NCBI GenBank assembly: GCA_024811115.1
Contig: JAKOGH010000677.1
Span: 1 to 64,000 of the forward strand
Direction: 5' to 3'
Length of the DNA stretch: 64,000 bases
Source: Terana coerulea
Taxonomy: Eukaryota; Basidiomycota; Agaricomycetes; Polyporales; Phanerochaetaceae
Shown: positions 24,521 to 34,417 of the stretch, in pieces
Layout: each line of letters starts with the position of its first letter
How positions within the stretch are numbered: position 1 is the first letter of the stretch
Notes under the pieces: model-generated
What the model was told of the DNA's origin: nothing
Seen by the model: only the letters and a program-made list of their open reading frames with translations
Database searches by the model: none
Position numbers and translations under genes: made by a program

Positions 24521-24564
24521 CAGAACACGCCAGCACGCTCAACCGCGCGTGCTGACATGTTCTG
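24521..24564. promoter_or_regulatory. bipartite dyad element upstream of copy 2
   Basis: CAGAACA and TGTTCTG (7 bp) flank CAGCACGC and GCGTGCTG (8 bp), with 3-nt internal gaps on each side and an 8-nt centre (TCAACCGC). This makes 15 paired bases in perfect dyad symmetry. It lies about 90 nt upstream of the TATA box and is kept in the opposite arm at 50789-50832. It has the look of an operator for a dimeric or tetrameric DNA-binding protein. Confidence 0.6.
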
Positions 24565-24650
24565 TGACGGGATGGTGTCAGGCCAAAACAGGCAGGTAGG
24601 TCCGTTTTGGCTCGACACCCTCGATCAGCCTGCTTCGAAATCCAACATAC

Positions 24651-24657
24651 TATATAA
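24651..24657 (+). promoter_or_regulatory. TATA box of copy 2
   Basis: TATATAA lies 135 nt upstream of the start codon at 24786 and is kept at the mirrored place in front of copy 3. A pyrimidine-rich leader (TTTCCCCCTCTCTCCC) follows it. Confidence 0.6.
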
Positions 24658-24785
24658 CCCAGACCTGGTTCGTTTCCCCCTCTCTCCCATACCACGACGT
24701 TCTCTCTCGCTCACTTCGCCCCAACAGAGGTCCAACTACCTCTCGCGCCATCTTCTCATATCATAACACCTTTATAATCATAGCT

Positions 24786-27200
24786 ATGTTCGCCTCTACT
24801 GGTTATAATGTCTTTTCTGTCGGGCTTGGCCTGACCACGGCTTCGAACGCTGCTCGTCAAGTTCAACTCTACGGTCGTACCCGCGGTGGACGTGTCTCGT
24901 TCTTCTGCCCGGGCTGGTTCGACTTGGCGGCGGCGGAGGCTCGTAGGGTTTATATGGCTGGCTTGGCTCGTAGACGTGTATATCTTCCTGCGGTTCAGGT
25001 GAGCGCGCTGTTGGTAGTTCAACGTCGTTCGGTTCTCAACACAATTTTGGTAGGCTCTTCCCCCTTTGTCTGTGTCTCAAGAACTTCAAGCTTTCGGCAT
25101 CATGGTGGATGTTGATTTCCTTGGGAGCCCTTCGCTTCCAGAGATCGAGGTGAGCTCATCTTCGACTGACGTCTGTGCATTATTCTCAACATCGATGTTA
25201 GGTTCAACCGTCGTTGTCCGAGCAAGTGCTCAGCGACATCCTCGAGATTAACACTGCTCCTAAGGATGTCAAGTTTATCATCGACACCGTCTGTGACCTC
25301 GTGCCCGCCAATGTCAACCGCTCCCTCGCCGTCCTGTCCCCATCGGCCGATGTTGACATGAACGTCGAGGAGTTCTTCCACCTCAGCAACTTCGTCGCTG
25401 TTTCTGACCCTGAGGACATCCGGCAGCCTGTTGTTCACAAGGTCGCCTCCACCGTTCGCTCACTGAAGGATAAGCGGGTCGCCGTTACTTCGTCACCTAT
25501 CGCTGTCCCCGTCGTCGCCGATTCTATCCCCGGAATCCGCAGCTCCCTTGGTCGATGCCGAACTCCCTTCCGTCTCTGAGGGCATTACCGAGGCCTTGGA
25601 GAAGGTTATCGAGGTGGTTACCATCGGATTCGTTTGCGAGGACAGCATGTTCCCAGGCCTTGCAATTGATCGCTACCACGAGCAAGACTCACTTGCGCCC
25701 TGCGAGGTCTCGCTGCTGGTCGACGCTGTCGAGCCTACACCCATTGAGCCACTGGTCCTTGTCGACGCCGATGAACACTCCATGGAGGTAAGCACAACGT
25801 GGATAGCTTCACTTGCTCTACTCACTGTCCACACATTTCAGGCCACGGTCGCTGCCTCCGATGAAGACCTTGTGGTCCTTGCTGGTGTAGACGTGCCTGC
25901 GGTGGACGTCGACTGCGCCGCCGATGTCTTCTGTGCCCTCGGTCCCGCCTATCTCATCACTTCCCCACCGTCACTGTTCTTGCGCGACAACATTGTCCTC
26001 GCCGCCGAGGGCGTCAAGGACGTTGTTCACTCTGTCGAAGGTATGTCACTGCTTTAATCTTTTCATGTGGCTTCACCTCACACACGCTAGATACAGCGGC
26101 TTTCGTTAGTGTCGAAGATAACAGCGACACTGAACTGGCCACCAATGCTGAGCTGTCCCTTGTGGAGGAGGATGCTCCTGAGGGAGATTCCGGCTACGAA
26201 AGTGGAGAATCTTCGCTCAACTCTATCATCATCTCCGACGTATTCGATGGTGAGTCTACAGTTCAGCCTCTGCGTGTTGCTTTATCTCACACCTGCGGCA
26301 GATGCCATGGCACCCGTAGAATGCAATGAGTTGGCTGTGGATGACGAGTCAACTTCTTCGAACGACGCTGCAGAGAAGGAGTCCAGCTGTGAGGTTGGGG
26401 CGTCTTCTCCTCGGCCGACCGACATCTCCGACATCCTCGATGGCCCTGTTCTTCGACGCGACGCGCCTGCCTTCTCGCCGCGTCGTGACCCCACTCCTCC
26501 TAGTTCTTTGAACGAGACAGCTGCAGTTCCACTCGTGGTTCGACGGGTTGAGTCTGCGGCGCTCACCATTCGCTCCTCGGTCGACGGCGCCCCAATCTCC
26601 CTGCCTACCCGTACATCTTCACCGTCCAGTCTTTCCGCTGCGAAGGTGGATCCTCCTTTAGTGGTCCGCCGACCTGGGTCCGCTGCACTAATCATCTGCC
26701 CTCCACCCCCGGCGGTTTGTGCGCCGACTCCCAAAGTTCCCCTCATCTCAGAGGCCGCTACTCCAACCGCGCCGTCCCTGCGGGCGAGTGTTCCAGCTTT
26801 CGTGCCTCGCGGCGTGTCGCCGTCGACTACCAGCCCACCTACTCCTCAAAGCCCTCAGCCATCGCTTCGCCCCGTCGCCGCTGAGTTCGTCCCACGTATC
26901 CGTGACCAGTCCTCGGTACGTCCAGGAGCACCTTCTTTGGTCTGCGCTTCCTCGGTCGAAGTGAAGCCCTCTTGGCTCACTCTGCGAGCCGAGTTGCCCT
27001 TGCTTTCCGTTCGCCTCAGTGCGCCTCCGCCACGCGTACGCTCCAAGGGCCCCAAAGCCCCCAAAGCCAAGAAGACCGCAAAATCTATTCCTACAACCTA
27101 CCCCTCCGATCCGTCTGCCTCCGCCGACGTCGCCGACCCCACGTCAGTACCCGTTCCCGAAGTTGACAATTCTTCGGACGAATCCGTCGTATCGCAATAG
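24786..27200 (+). CDS. unknown Pro/Ser-rich protein family, copy 2 (long form)
   Basis: Six exons (24786-24998, 25054-25149, 25202-25787, 25842-26040, 26091-26249, 26302-27200) give 716 aa after removal of one base at the C4 run 25528-25531; copy 3 has C3 there. The N-terminus (YNVFSVGLG, VQLYGRTRGGRVSFF, WFDLAAAEARRVYMAGLARR) is basic and may be a compact domain. The middle (about residues 75-400) is acidic and rich in Val/Asp/Glu with repeated IEVV/VDVD strand-like patterns. The C-terminal about 300 residues are Pro/Ser-rich with two related repeats (VPLVVRRVESAALTIRS and PPLVVRRPGSAALIICP) and a Lys-rich tail (KGPKAPKAKKTAKS). There is no signal peptide, membrane span or known catalytic motif. 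I cannot assign a function. Confidence 0.78.
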
Positions 27201-27547
27201 ACACCACAGCTCGATCTCCAGCATTTCGCAACGCATCAGTCTATCGCATGACAAGTTCCTTTTCCATTCTTTGTCTCGGACCCCATTTAACAATAATCTT
27301 GAATCTCTTCATCTATTCCCGAAATCCTCTTCTAATCTTCCCCATCAATTCCTATTTATTCTCGAGACCTCCACGCACACTACAGACATTTTAGAGCGAT
27401 GATATCCTGGATCTTTCATCCTTCCTTCTTCTTCTTATTTTTCGCCTCACTTCGCCTGGTCTCTTTTCCTTTATATCTTTCTTTCTCTCTCTTCCTGTCT
27501 CATTTACACCACCACCTATTTTTCCGCAAGGCAAGCCTCTCATTTAT
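27201..27547 (+). other. pyrimidine-rich 3' stretch of left arm
   Basis: Between the copy 2 stop and the first hairpin of array A lies a strongly C/T-rich strand (for example TCCTTCCTTCTTCTTC). It is probably 3' UTR. The mirrored stretch in the right arm contains a (GA)n run at about 47869-47886 that is longer than its left-arm counterpart. Confidence 0.5.
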
Positions 27548-28186
27548 ACCGACAACTTCCAAGTCGGCTCGTGGTAGGTGGTCATCCCTTTCCTTTGTCT
27601 TCGAGTTCGCTAACTTCAATTCCGTAGGCATCTTCGCATACCTCCAGCGACACACATTTGCTTGGAGACTGACATTGTCTTCTGCCGTCGCATCTGGATG
27701 TTTGGTTAGTCGTCGGCTCTGAGTTCTTATACGCAATTGTACTGACTCTGGTTCGTTCTAGTTTCTTGGCATCTCGATGGCATATCATCCTCGACCAACC
27801 GACGACCTCCGAGTCGGTTCCCTCTCGATGCGAGTTCAGCTTGCACTCACCCACTTTACCGACGACCTCCGAGTCGGTTCTCCACGGTGCAAGCTGGCCT
27901 TGCAACGTTTCGCACTCGCTGGCCTCGAGTGCCTCTGATTTCAATCTTTCGGCATCGACGACGAACTCTTGCATTCACCGACGACCTCCGAGTCGGTTCC
28001 TCTTCGCCTTTGGGCAGCCCGCCCTTCTATGCCGACGACCTCCGAGTCGGCTCTCCCACCAACTGTGAGCTGCGCTCCAGTTGCCCCGTTGTTCGTTCCG
28101 TCGCTGCCGTCGCCGCCTACCCCTCTCGTACCGACGACCTCCGAGTCGGTCTCCTTCCTCTTCATGCCGACGACCTCCGAGTCGGC
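27548..28186 (+). repeat. stem-loop array A, left arm (7 units)
   Basis: Seven copies of a short palindromic unit are present: stem CCGAC, 9-nt loop GACCTCCGA, stem GTCGG. They lie at 27548, 27798, 27858, 27977, 28031, 28130 and 28166. Six copies are identical over the 19-nt core. The first has loop AACTTCCAA. The base pair just outside the core varies in a matched way: A with T in the units at 27798, 27858, 27977 and 28130, and G with C in those at 28031 and 28166. Start-to-start spacings are irregular (250, 60, 119, 54, 99, 36 nt) and the spacers are unrelated. The units fall in more than one reading frame, and spacings differ by one base between arms, so a protein repeat is unlikely. Confidence 0.85.
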
Positions 28187-28307
28187 ATCCAGCCAGATGC
28201 GAGCTGCGCTCTCCGTCTGCACGAGCTCGCTGGCTCACGAGCTCTTCCATCCCACCTCTGTATATGCTAGCAGTCCGCGACGCTACGCATGCCGCTCACT
28301 CCCTGGT

Positions 28308-28324
28308 GACAGTCTGTGACTGTC
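28308..28324 (+). repeat. single stem-loop between arrays A and B
   Basis: GACAGTC and GACTGTC (7 bp) flank a 3-nt TGT loop. The same structure is kept in the right arm near 47033. It belongs to neither array family. Confidence 0.55.
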
Positions 28325-28662
28325 GGAGTGGCTCGGCCCCGCATATCCGGTCTACGCTCCCTCGGACCGGGCCTTCTTCGACGCTGGACGCACTCGAAGT
28401 TGCTGCAAGACGTCAACTTCCCTCACTGCCGGCCAGATTGCTTTCTTAGGGTGTCGATTACCCTCTCGCTGCCAGTCTTTAGCTATATGCGCTCATCGCT
28501 CAAGTCGTCGTCGCGCTTTTGCTGTTCAATCGCTTTCATCGTAACCCGCTCTCCGCCGTTCACTCTATGCACGCTATCGCTAGCAGGCTGGCCCTGGTAC
28601 GTTCTCATGCCTTTCAGTCAGAATGTATGTGCTGACATTCATACTGCCCTCAGTTCATTCAC

Positions 28663-28984
28663 CGGACCTCCAATTGGTCTGAGCTGAATGTCGATTACCG
28701 TCGACGACAACCTCCGAACCTCCCACTGGTTCGCGCTGAATGGTGGAGCCTTCGACCACCGATCCCGTCTCCGCAGACGGGATACCCTCAGACCTCCAAT
28801 TGGTCTGCGCCTAATGTCGACGACCGTCGACGTCCCTTCCGAACCTCCCACCGGTTCGCGCTCAATGGTGGCTCCTTTGACCACCGACCCCATCATCGCA
28901 GACGGGTTTTCCAGACCTCTAATTGGTCTGCGCCCAATCCCGGCAAATCCTGTCGGCGACACTGCCGAGCCTGCCACTGGCTCG
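28663..28984 (+). repeat. stem-loop array B, left arm (6 units)
   Basis: Six 19-nt hairpins, each with a 6-bp stem and 7-nt loop, start at 28663, 28715, 28789, 28840, 28912 and 28966. Two stem types alternate: CAGACC/GGTCTG (units 1, 3, 5; unit 1 is CGGACC/GGTCTG with one G-T pair) and CGAACC/GGTTCG (units 2, 4) or CGAGCC/GGCTCG (unit 6). Loops are TCCAATT, TCCCACT, TCCCACC, TCTAATT or TGCCACT. Unit spacings alternate near 52 and 73 nt, making a dimer of about 125 nt repeated three times. Stem sequence changes in pairs so that pairing is kept. Confidence 0.85.
28762..28783 (+). repeat. 9-bp stem-loop inside array B
   Basis: ATCCCGTCT and AGACGGGAT (9 bp) flank a CCGC loop between array B units 2 and 3. 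The same hairpin is intact in the right arm at 46567-46588. A decayed version (CATC..GACGGG) lies between units 4 and 5. Confidence 0.65.
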
Positions 28985-29202
28985 AGCTTGGTGGTAGATA
29001 AACCGACCCCGCCCTGGAAGGCGGCCGTGTCCCCCTGTTGTCTCCAAATACTAAGCTGTCCCATGTTTAGTCTATTCCTATCTACCGCTCTGTCACCATT
29101 TGTTCTCGTAAGACTGGGGCGTGTACGCTGTAAAGATAATTCAAACAAATACACTTCTTCATGAATTTTTATGCACACATCGGGGAGTCAATAGACTGGG
29201 CA

Positions 29203-29419
29203 GTCTCACATGTATGGTCTTGCCGCAAGTTGTCAGCGTAGACTCTATGACGTTCGCGGTGTGCAGGCACCGCCGGGCAACGTAGTATGCTTGCTATAAG
29301 TCTTCACTCGTACGAGAACATCCACCGCGAGTGTTCACAAACATGCATAGCTAAAAGTACAAAGTATTATCCCACTGAAAAACGCTAGATAACGGCACCA
29401 CGTCGTCGACGTTGCTGTT
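29203..29419. other. short intergenic at left-arm end and GH115 3' flank
   Basis: No gene is seen in these 217 nt. The arm-to-arm similarity stops near 29202. The rest is the 3' flank of the minus-strand GH115 gene. Confidence 0.6.
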
Positions 29420-32400
29420 TTAGACTCGAATACTCTCAGGAGGGCCAAGGTAACTCGGCCTGACGCCTCCAGTGTCGATGACAATTTTTGCACAATGACA
29501 GTAGGTTCCACCATCCAAATCTGCCAGTGACCATCAGTACTGAAATACGGCTGAAGAAATTTCAATGAGACGTACCTTGAGGGTATGTGCACCCGGCGAG
29601 ATCGTGAAGTTGTTGGGTATCGACACGATGCTGTTGGCCTATACAAGCGTCAGCGGCGTGACCGATTTACGACCTGCTCTGAGACGTACCACAAAGCCGT
29701 CCGTGCCATCCCACTGCGCTGGTAACGAGCCGGGCACGGCGGGCGGGATGAACTGCGTCGTCACCGGCGCGAACGAGTCGATCGACACGGCGACGGCGAC
29801 GGGCCGGCTCGGGTCGTACGCGTTCAGCGTCGGCGAGACCAAGGTGTGCACGGTGACGTTGCCACCGCCGTTGATCGTGTTGAAAGTGAAGAAGTCGTAC
29901 TCCCTGCGCTTCGTTAGCCGCCACGTTAGGAGAGCAGTTCCGTGAGATGAACGTACACACTGGGGCCGGTGCCCGCGGTGAAGTTCAGCTCCGCGCCGCC
30001 TCTGGGCCATGGTGTGACGGCAGAGACGGTCTTGCCGTAGCCGGGCAGCTCAACCCATGTGAGGCCCTGAACAGTGGTGTTGCGCGAAGCATGCGCGGCC
30101 TCAATGGAGACGCCGCCGTCTCCCTCAACGAAGCCTGCACAGGCGCACCTTGTCAGCATGCGCGCTAGGGAAGGGACGTGTCGACGTACCCTTGAACCCA
30201 CTCGGCACGACGGTATGGTTTGCGATGAACGTCATCTGCTGCACCTCCTTCGGCTGGCCGGTGGCGTTCGCTGTGAGCGTGATCGTGGCGAACCCGACAC
30301 CGTTGACTTTGGTCCAGTCCACGCTCGCGAACACCCTCTGTTCGGGATTTGACGGGCTAATGGAGCCCTGCGCCGGCGAAAGGTGGAGCCACGAGGCGTT
30401 GGATGTCACGGTGAAGGTGAAGGGTGAGGGTCCGCCTGCACCTATGTCGATGAAGCGGTTTCCGAAGGGCACGAAGCTGTCCAAGGTGATCGTCGGGTTA
30501 GGGCAGGAGTAGCCCAGAGCACAATTGTTCACGTCGTCTCCCGGCCTGATATGATGTCAATCAAACAAGTAGGTACTGTAGGCTGGTGCAACTCACCATG
30601 CTCCGCTGCTGCCTTCAAGTGCGATCCTCATCGGGCCAGCGAGAGCTTGCTTCTTCGGTTGAACTTTCGTAATCATAGGCATGCTTTAAACGGGGTCATC
30701 AATAACTGTGGTGGAAGAGGACGCATATCCCACTTACGTGTTGGCCATGGGCTGTTGCCAGTAGTAATACATGACGTGGGTCTGGTCCATCATGTGATCC
30801 CATTTACCTACCACACCGTAAGTGGCACGCTAAAAAGGACGAAAGAAAGAATACGCACCGTCCAATATCGAGTGATATTCAACCTCCAGTGCATAATCCT
30901 GGTCGAACAAGTCCTCGACATCCGACCCGAAGTTGTTCGCGCTCAGCCGTGCCTGAGACGCGCGCAAGTTGTTGACGCCGGCGGAGATCCACATTTTGCT
31001 CACGACGTGGCTCGCCTTAACGGGGTGGAGCACGAGTTGGAAGAATGCGGGCTGCTTCTCCGCCGATGTGGCGTTGTAAAGACCAGAAGCGAGGTCGTCG
31101 AGGTTTTGCCATTCCGCGAGCATGTTCTCGGCTCTGTGGGCACCGGTCAGCCGTCGCTACGACAATAGGACACAACGAGAAGCGCACTCTCGGTAGTTGA
31201 CCAAGCTATAGGTGGTCGCGTTCAACAGCTCCGGCTTCCTCCTCGCGTTGAACCTCGTCAGGTTCGCGATGACGTCCGTGACGGTGAGCGCATCCTTCTG
31301 GGACAGGTCGAACTCGCGCTGCGCCCAGCTCGTCACGAAAGAGTTGACATTTTCGCGGTTCCAAATGGTCGAGTTCCAGCCGTAGCTGATGAAAAACTCA
31401 GTGTCCATCTCGTACGGCTTCAGGTCGCCGACGTTGAGAATCCAGATACGAGTAGCCTCACGGTCGACGGCGAGCGACATCTGTTCGTACGTCTTCGAGA
31501 TTTGCGTCGACTGCAGAATTCGTCAGAGCTTACTCCAGGGAGACAAAATGGGAAAACGCACGGTAATCCACTTGTAATCACGCGGGTCGCCGACGTAGTC
31601 GAACTGTGGAATGTACGTCAGTTTCGCCTCGGAGGCTCCCGATGCCTTCGAAAGACCCACGTGGTAGTATACGCCTGCGCCGCCAGTCCTGTTCCGCTCT
31701 GCTATAGTCGGGAAGCGACGGATGTTGCCCCAGTTGTCGTCGGTCCACAGCAGCGTGATATCGTCCGGTACGCGCATGCCGTCATCGTAGAAGCCCTCAA
31801 CTTCCTTATCTACAACCCCAAGACACGAGTTAGCACCTGTGATAGGGTAGGAAAAAGTGAACATACACAAGCACCACATCTGCGGGATTGTCGTGATGTC
31901 CGTGCCATTGTAAACGGTCGTGAGGATCTGTCGCTGGTCCGAAATGACTTTCTCTAGCAGTTGGATGTTTTCGCCTTCCGAAAGAGGAACTGTACGCAGC
32001 GATTATCAGTCTCCTCCAATTGTGCTCGCGGGGGTTACACGTACGATCGCCAGCTCCTCGCATGCCAACGGTATACAAACTTTCATATGGCTTTGCCCTT
32101 TCCGTACCGTTCAACCAGTAGTTATAGATATTCTGGGAATTAACTCCATAGTCCCAAGGCCCACTGCTGAACAGGTTGAACTCGATTGGTGTGCTGCGCA
32201 TCATCGGCTCTTGGTGCGACGTGCCCATGACGACACCGTACCAGTCGGCGAGGACTTGGTTAAGGTGATCATCTACAGCGAATGCCCTGAAATAAATCGG
32301 TCAGCGTAAGCAGCGAGGCAGACATGGGGAAAGACGTACGAGCTCCAGATGGCTGATAGAATAAATCAGGATGTTAAGCAAATGGAGGCGAAACGGAGTA

Positions 32401-33309
32401 TGAGTAAGAGCCGCGCACCAGGCCACAGGTAGTTTCCCTTGATGCGAAGGATGAGCTCAAACCTATTGTCCAGCACAATCTATCATGAATACCCGGTCAA
32501 CATAGAAGTGTCAACTGGTCTTACAATTTCGTATAGAAAAGGTGATTGAATGGTGAGCCCGTCAGCGGTGCTCCGGTTCCATTCGTAAATTTCTCCATAG
32601 CCCAGTTCTGCAGAGAGGGCTGCTCGTCGTTGAGGAATATGCCGCGATATTTTACGGTCGGTGAGCCATGCTCGCAGCCGGACGAGGTGACGAATATTTC
32701 CGAGTTCTTGGTGGTGGGGACATCCGCCCACCAATACCACGGTGATACACCTGCACAGCGAGCATGAAATCAATATCAACCAAAACACAGATGTGGAAGG
32801 AAATATATACCGAATTGTTCGGAGTGATCGTACAATGCGAATACGGATCCTCTCTTGTCTGCCCCGATGACCACATACGCCGAGTCGATCCCGGGTAGGG
32901 GGTTCTTCACCTCCCTCGCCATGAAGCTCTCCCAGTTACCTTGTACGCTCGACACATCCAACTTCGTGTTATTCACCACAGCATCAATCAGCGAGCTCTT
33001 GCCCAAGGTGCCAATGATGACGGCGTTCGCGGCTTTCGGGTGCGTCGTGGCCGTGACGTTCGCCATGCTCGGCTTCACGCCCGTCACGCGCTGGATGTCG
33101 TCCGCAAAGTCGACTGCCGCGCGCTGCACGCCGGGCCAGTCGTCCGCGGAGAGCAGAATCGGCGTGCCCTTGCCGCCGGCGACGATGGGGAACGTCGACG
33201 GAGACGACTTGAATGCGACGCACGTCGCCTGGCCGATGGCCAGCGCGGTATCCGTGCATGCGGCGAGGAGGCCCAGGAGGGCGGTACGCTTCCAGGAGGA
33301 AGGCAGCAT
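29420..33309 (-). CDS. secreted GH115 xylan alpha-1,2-glucuronidase
   Basis: GH115 enzymes remove (4-O-methyl)-glucuronic acid from xylan side chains outside the cell. Sixteen exons (33309-32811, 32750-32525, 32462-32419, 32352-32340, 32286-32045, 31989-31867, 31809-31562, 31510-31188, 31133-30859, 30807-30738, 30683-30597, 30545-30190, 30134-29957, 29903-29690, 29638-29576, 29520-29420) give about 1,020 aa. A signal peptide starts the protein (KRTALLGLLAACTDTALA). Family blocks include SPWYWWADVP, GIFLNDEQP, GNYLWPAIWSSAFA, GTSHQEPMMRS, LLWTDDNWGNIRRFP, GGAGVYYHVG and MYYWQQPMAN. A C-terminal beta-rich part ends in VRPSYLGPPESIRV. Exon 4 is 13 nt. One base is missing in an A-run (T5 on the plus strand at 29485-29489) in the last exon; adding it restores the expected end. 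Confidence 0.92.
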
Positions 33310-33911
33310 CGTGGTGGGGACGGTCGGTCAACCTGCAGGTCGAAGAGCAGGCAAGCCCGGACCCCCGCCATTTTATGTGCGCGCAGGTGTCTGCTCCGGC
33401 GGCCAAGGACGCGTTCGCGGCGGACCGCTTCCAACGCTCCAGGCGCAGAACAGTGGGCGGTGACCTTCCATGACAGCATCGCAAGATTGATGGGCAGACC
33501 TTGTGACCGTGGTTTGTGGGACGGGAATTCTTCGGTGCCCCGCAGAACGGCCGTCGAAGCACGCTGACACCAGGCGCAAGGAGAAGGATTGTATGCGGGA
33601 CAAGTGTTGTTGCGGCGATGCATCTTTAAAGGGTCCCTGAGCGGAAGACTTGTGACCATCTTGCCCGGGTACGTAGAAAATGTGTGCCTAGAGTTATCAG
33701 GTGTGCAGCGCGAAGGGCCTTGTGGAACTCGGAGATGTTGAGATGCTGTGTACAAGCCTTGCGCTGCAATTGTATGCGAATATTACTCATGGGTATAGCA
33801 TGAGGACTTGCTTGGTTTATTCACGATGAGCTAATAATACAGAGTGCACGGAAGTAATGGAATGACCAGAAGAACACACCAATAGAACCCTAACCAATCT
33901 CCTATTCAACT
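33310..33911. promoter_or_regulatory. GH115 upstream region
   Basis: This 602-nt interval lies between the GH115 start and the 3' end of the next minus-strand gene. It should contain the GH115 promoter. I see no clear TATA box and no supported coding frame. Large antisense frames over the GH115 first exon are GC-rich shadows. Confidence 0.4.
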
Positions 33912-34417
33912 CTACGGCTTCGGTGGTACAGGCAAAGGATTCTGCAGCGGCACGTCTTCCCTGCGATGATGTCCATCCAACTGAGGCGGCGCGTTGAGCC
34001 CAGACGGCTGCCACGGGACAGTTGGAAGAGGCTCGTCATCATGCTGAACGGCGTCATCATCGTAGTCGTCGTCCAAAAACTCTCGGGCAGAGGGCCCTTC
34101 GTCCGTGGACAGACGGACTCTTCCTTCACCAGACCAAGTGCTCAGCCTGCGTCATTCATGTCAGCTGGAACCTCCAGGTCAGAGGACACAGTAAGAATAG
34201 ATACGCACTGGTGTGCCACGACGGCCCGTAGCGAATTCGATCGTCTCCAAAGCAGAAACAGAGCACAGAGCGTACATGTCGTGAAGAGGAAGATGAGCGG
34301 GAAGTTACCGATGGGCTGGGGTTTAGGTGACTCCTTTGGCACTGGGTTGCTTTGGTTGGTGAAACAAGTTTTTGAACCATGTAGAAGCGCACCTCCGGGT
34401 TCAGCAAACGCAGCCAT
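33912..34417 (-). CDS. single-pass membrane protein with acidic tail, unknown function
   Basis: Two exons, 34417-34209 and 34146-33912, give 147 aa in frame. One membrane segment lies at about residues 36-55 (FPLIFLFTTCTLCALFLLW), followed by a basic RRSNS, so the tail is probably cytosolic. The C-terminal half is acidic (EFLDDDYDDDAVQHDDEP) and then Pro-rich (PVPPKP), which could be an adaptor-binding tail. I do not recognise the family. Splice sites are GTGCGT and CGCAG. Confidence 0.65.

Larger units (their letters stand above)
24190..29202 (+). repeat. 5-kb inverted repeat, left arm
   Basis: This segment and 46169-51155 are reverse complements of each other. The match runs from GACTGGCCGAAAAA at the promoter end to TCAATAGACTGGGCA at the distal end. 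It holds the promoter and dyad, the six-exon gene copy 2, a pyrimidine-rich stretch, hairpin array A, a linker, and hairpin array B. The coding part is very similar between arms, while the promoter and last 150 nt have diverged more. The arms are separated by about 17 kb of unrelated genes. I see no terminal inverted repeats, LTRs, transposase or reverse transcriptase inside the arm, and no obvious target-site duplication outside it. Confidence 0.9.

Noticed and set aside
25214..26057. Two separate genes within copy 2
   Set aside because: The two frames meet at a C4 run where the inverted copy has C3 and reads straight through, so they are one exon with a one-base slip.
27548..28186. CRISPR array
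   Set aside because: Repeats are spaced irregularly (36-250 nt), there are no cas genes, and the context is intron-containing eukaryotic DNA. I list it as a stem-loop array instead.
27766..28319. Protein with PTTSESV or TDDLRVGS repeats
   Set aside because: The repeated DNA unit falls in more than one frame within the array, and spacings differ by one base between the arms, so no single protein would keep the repeats. The open frames are short and overlap each other.
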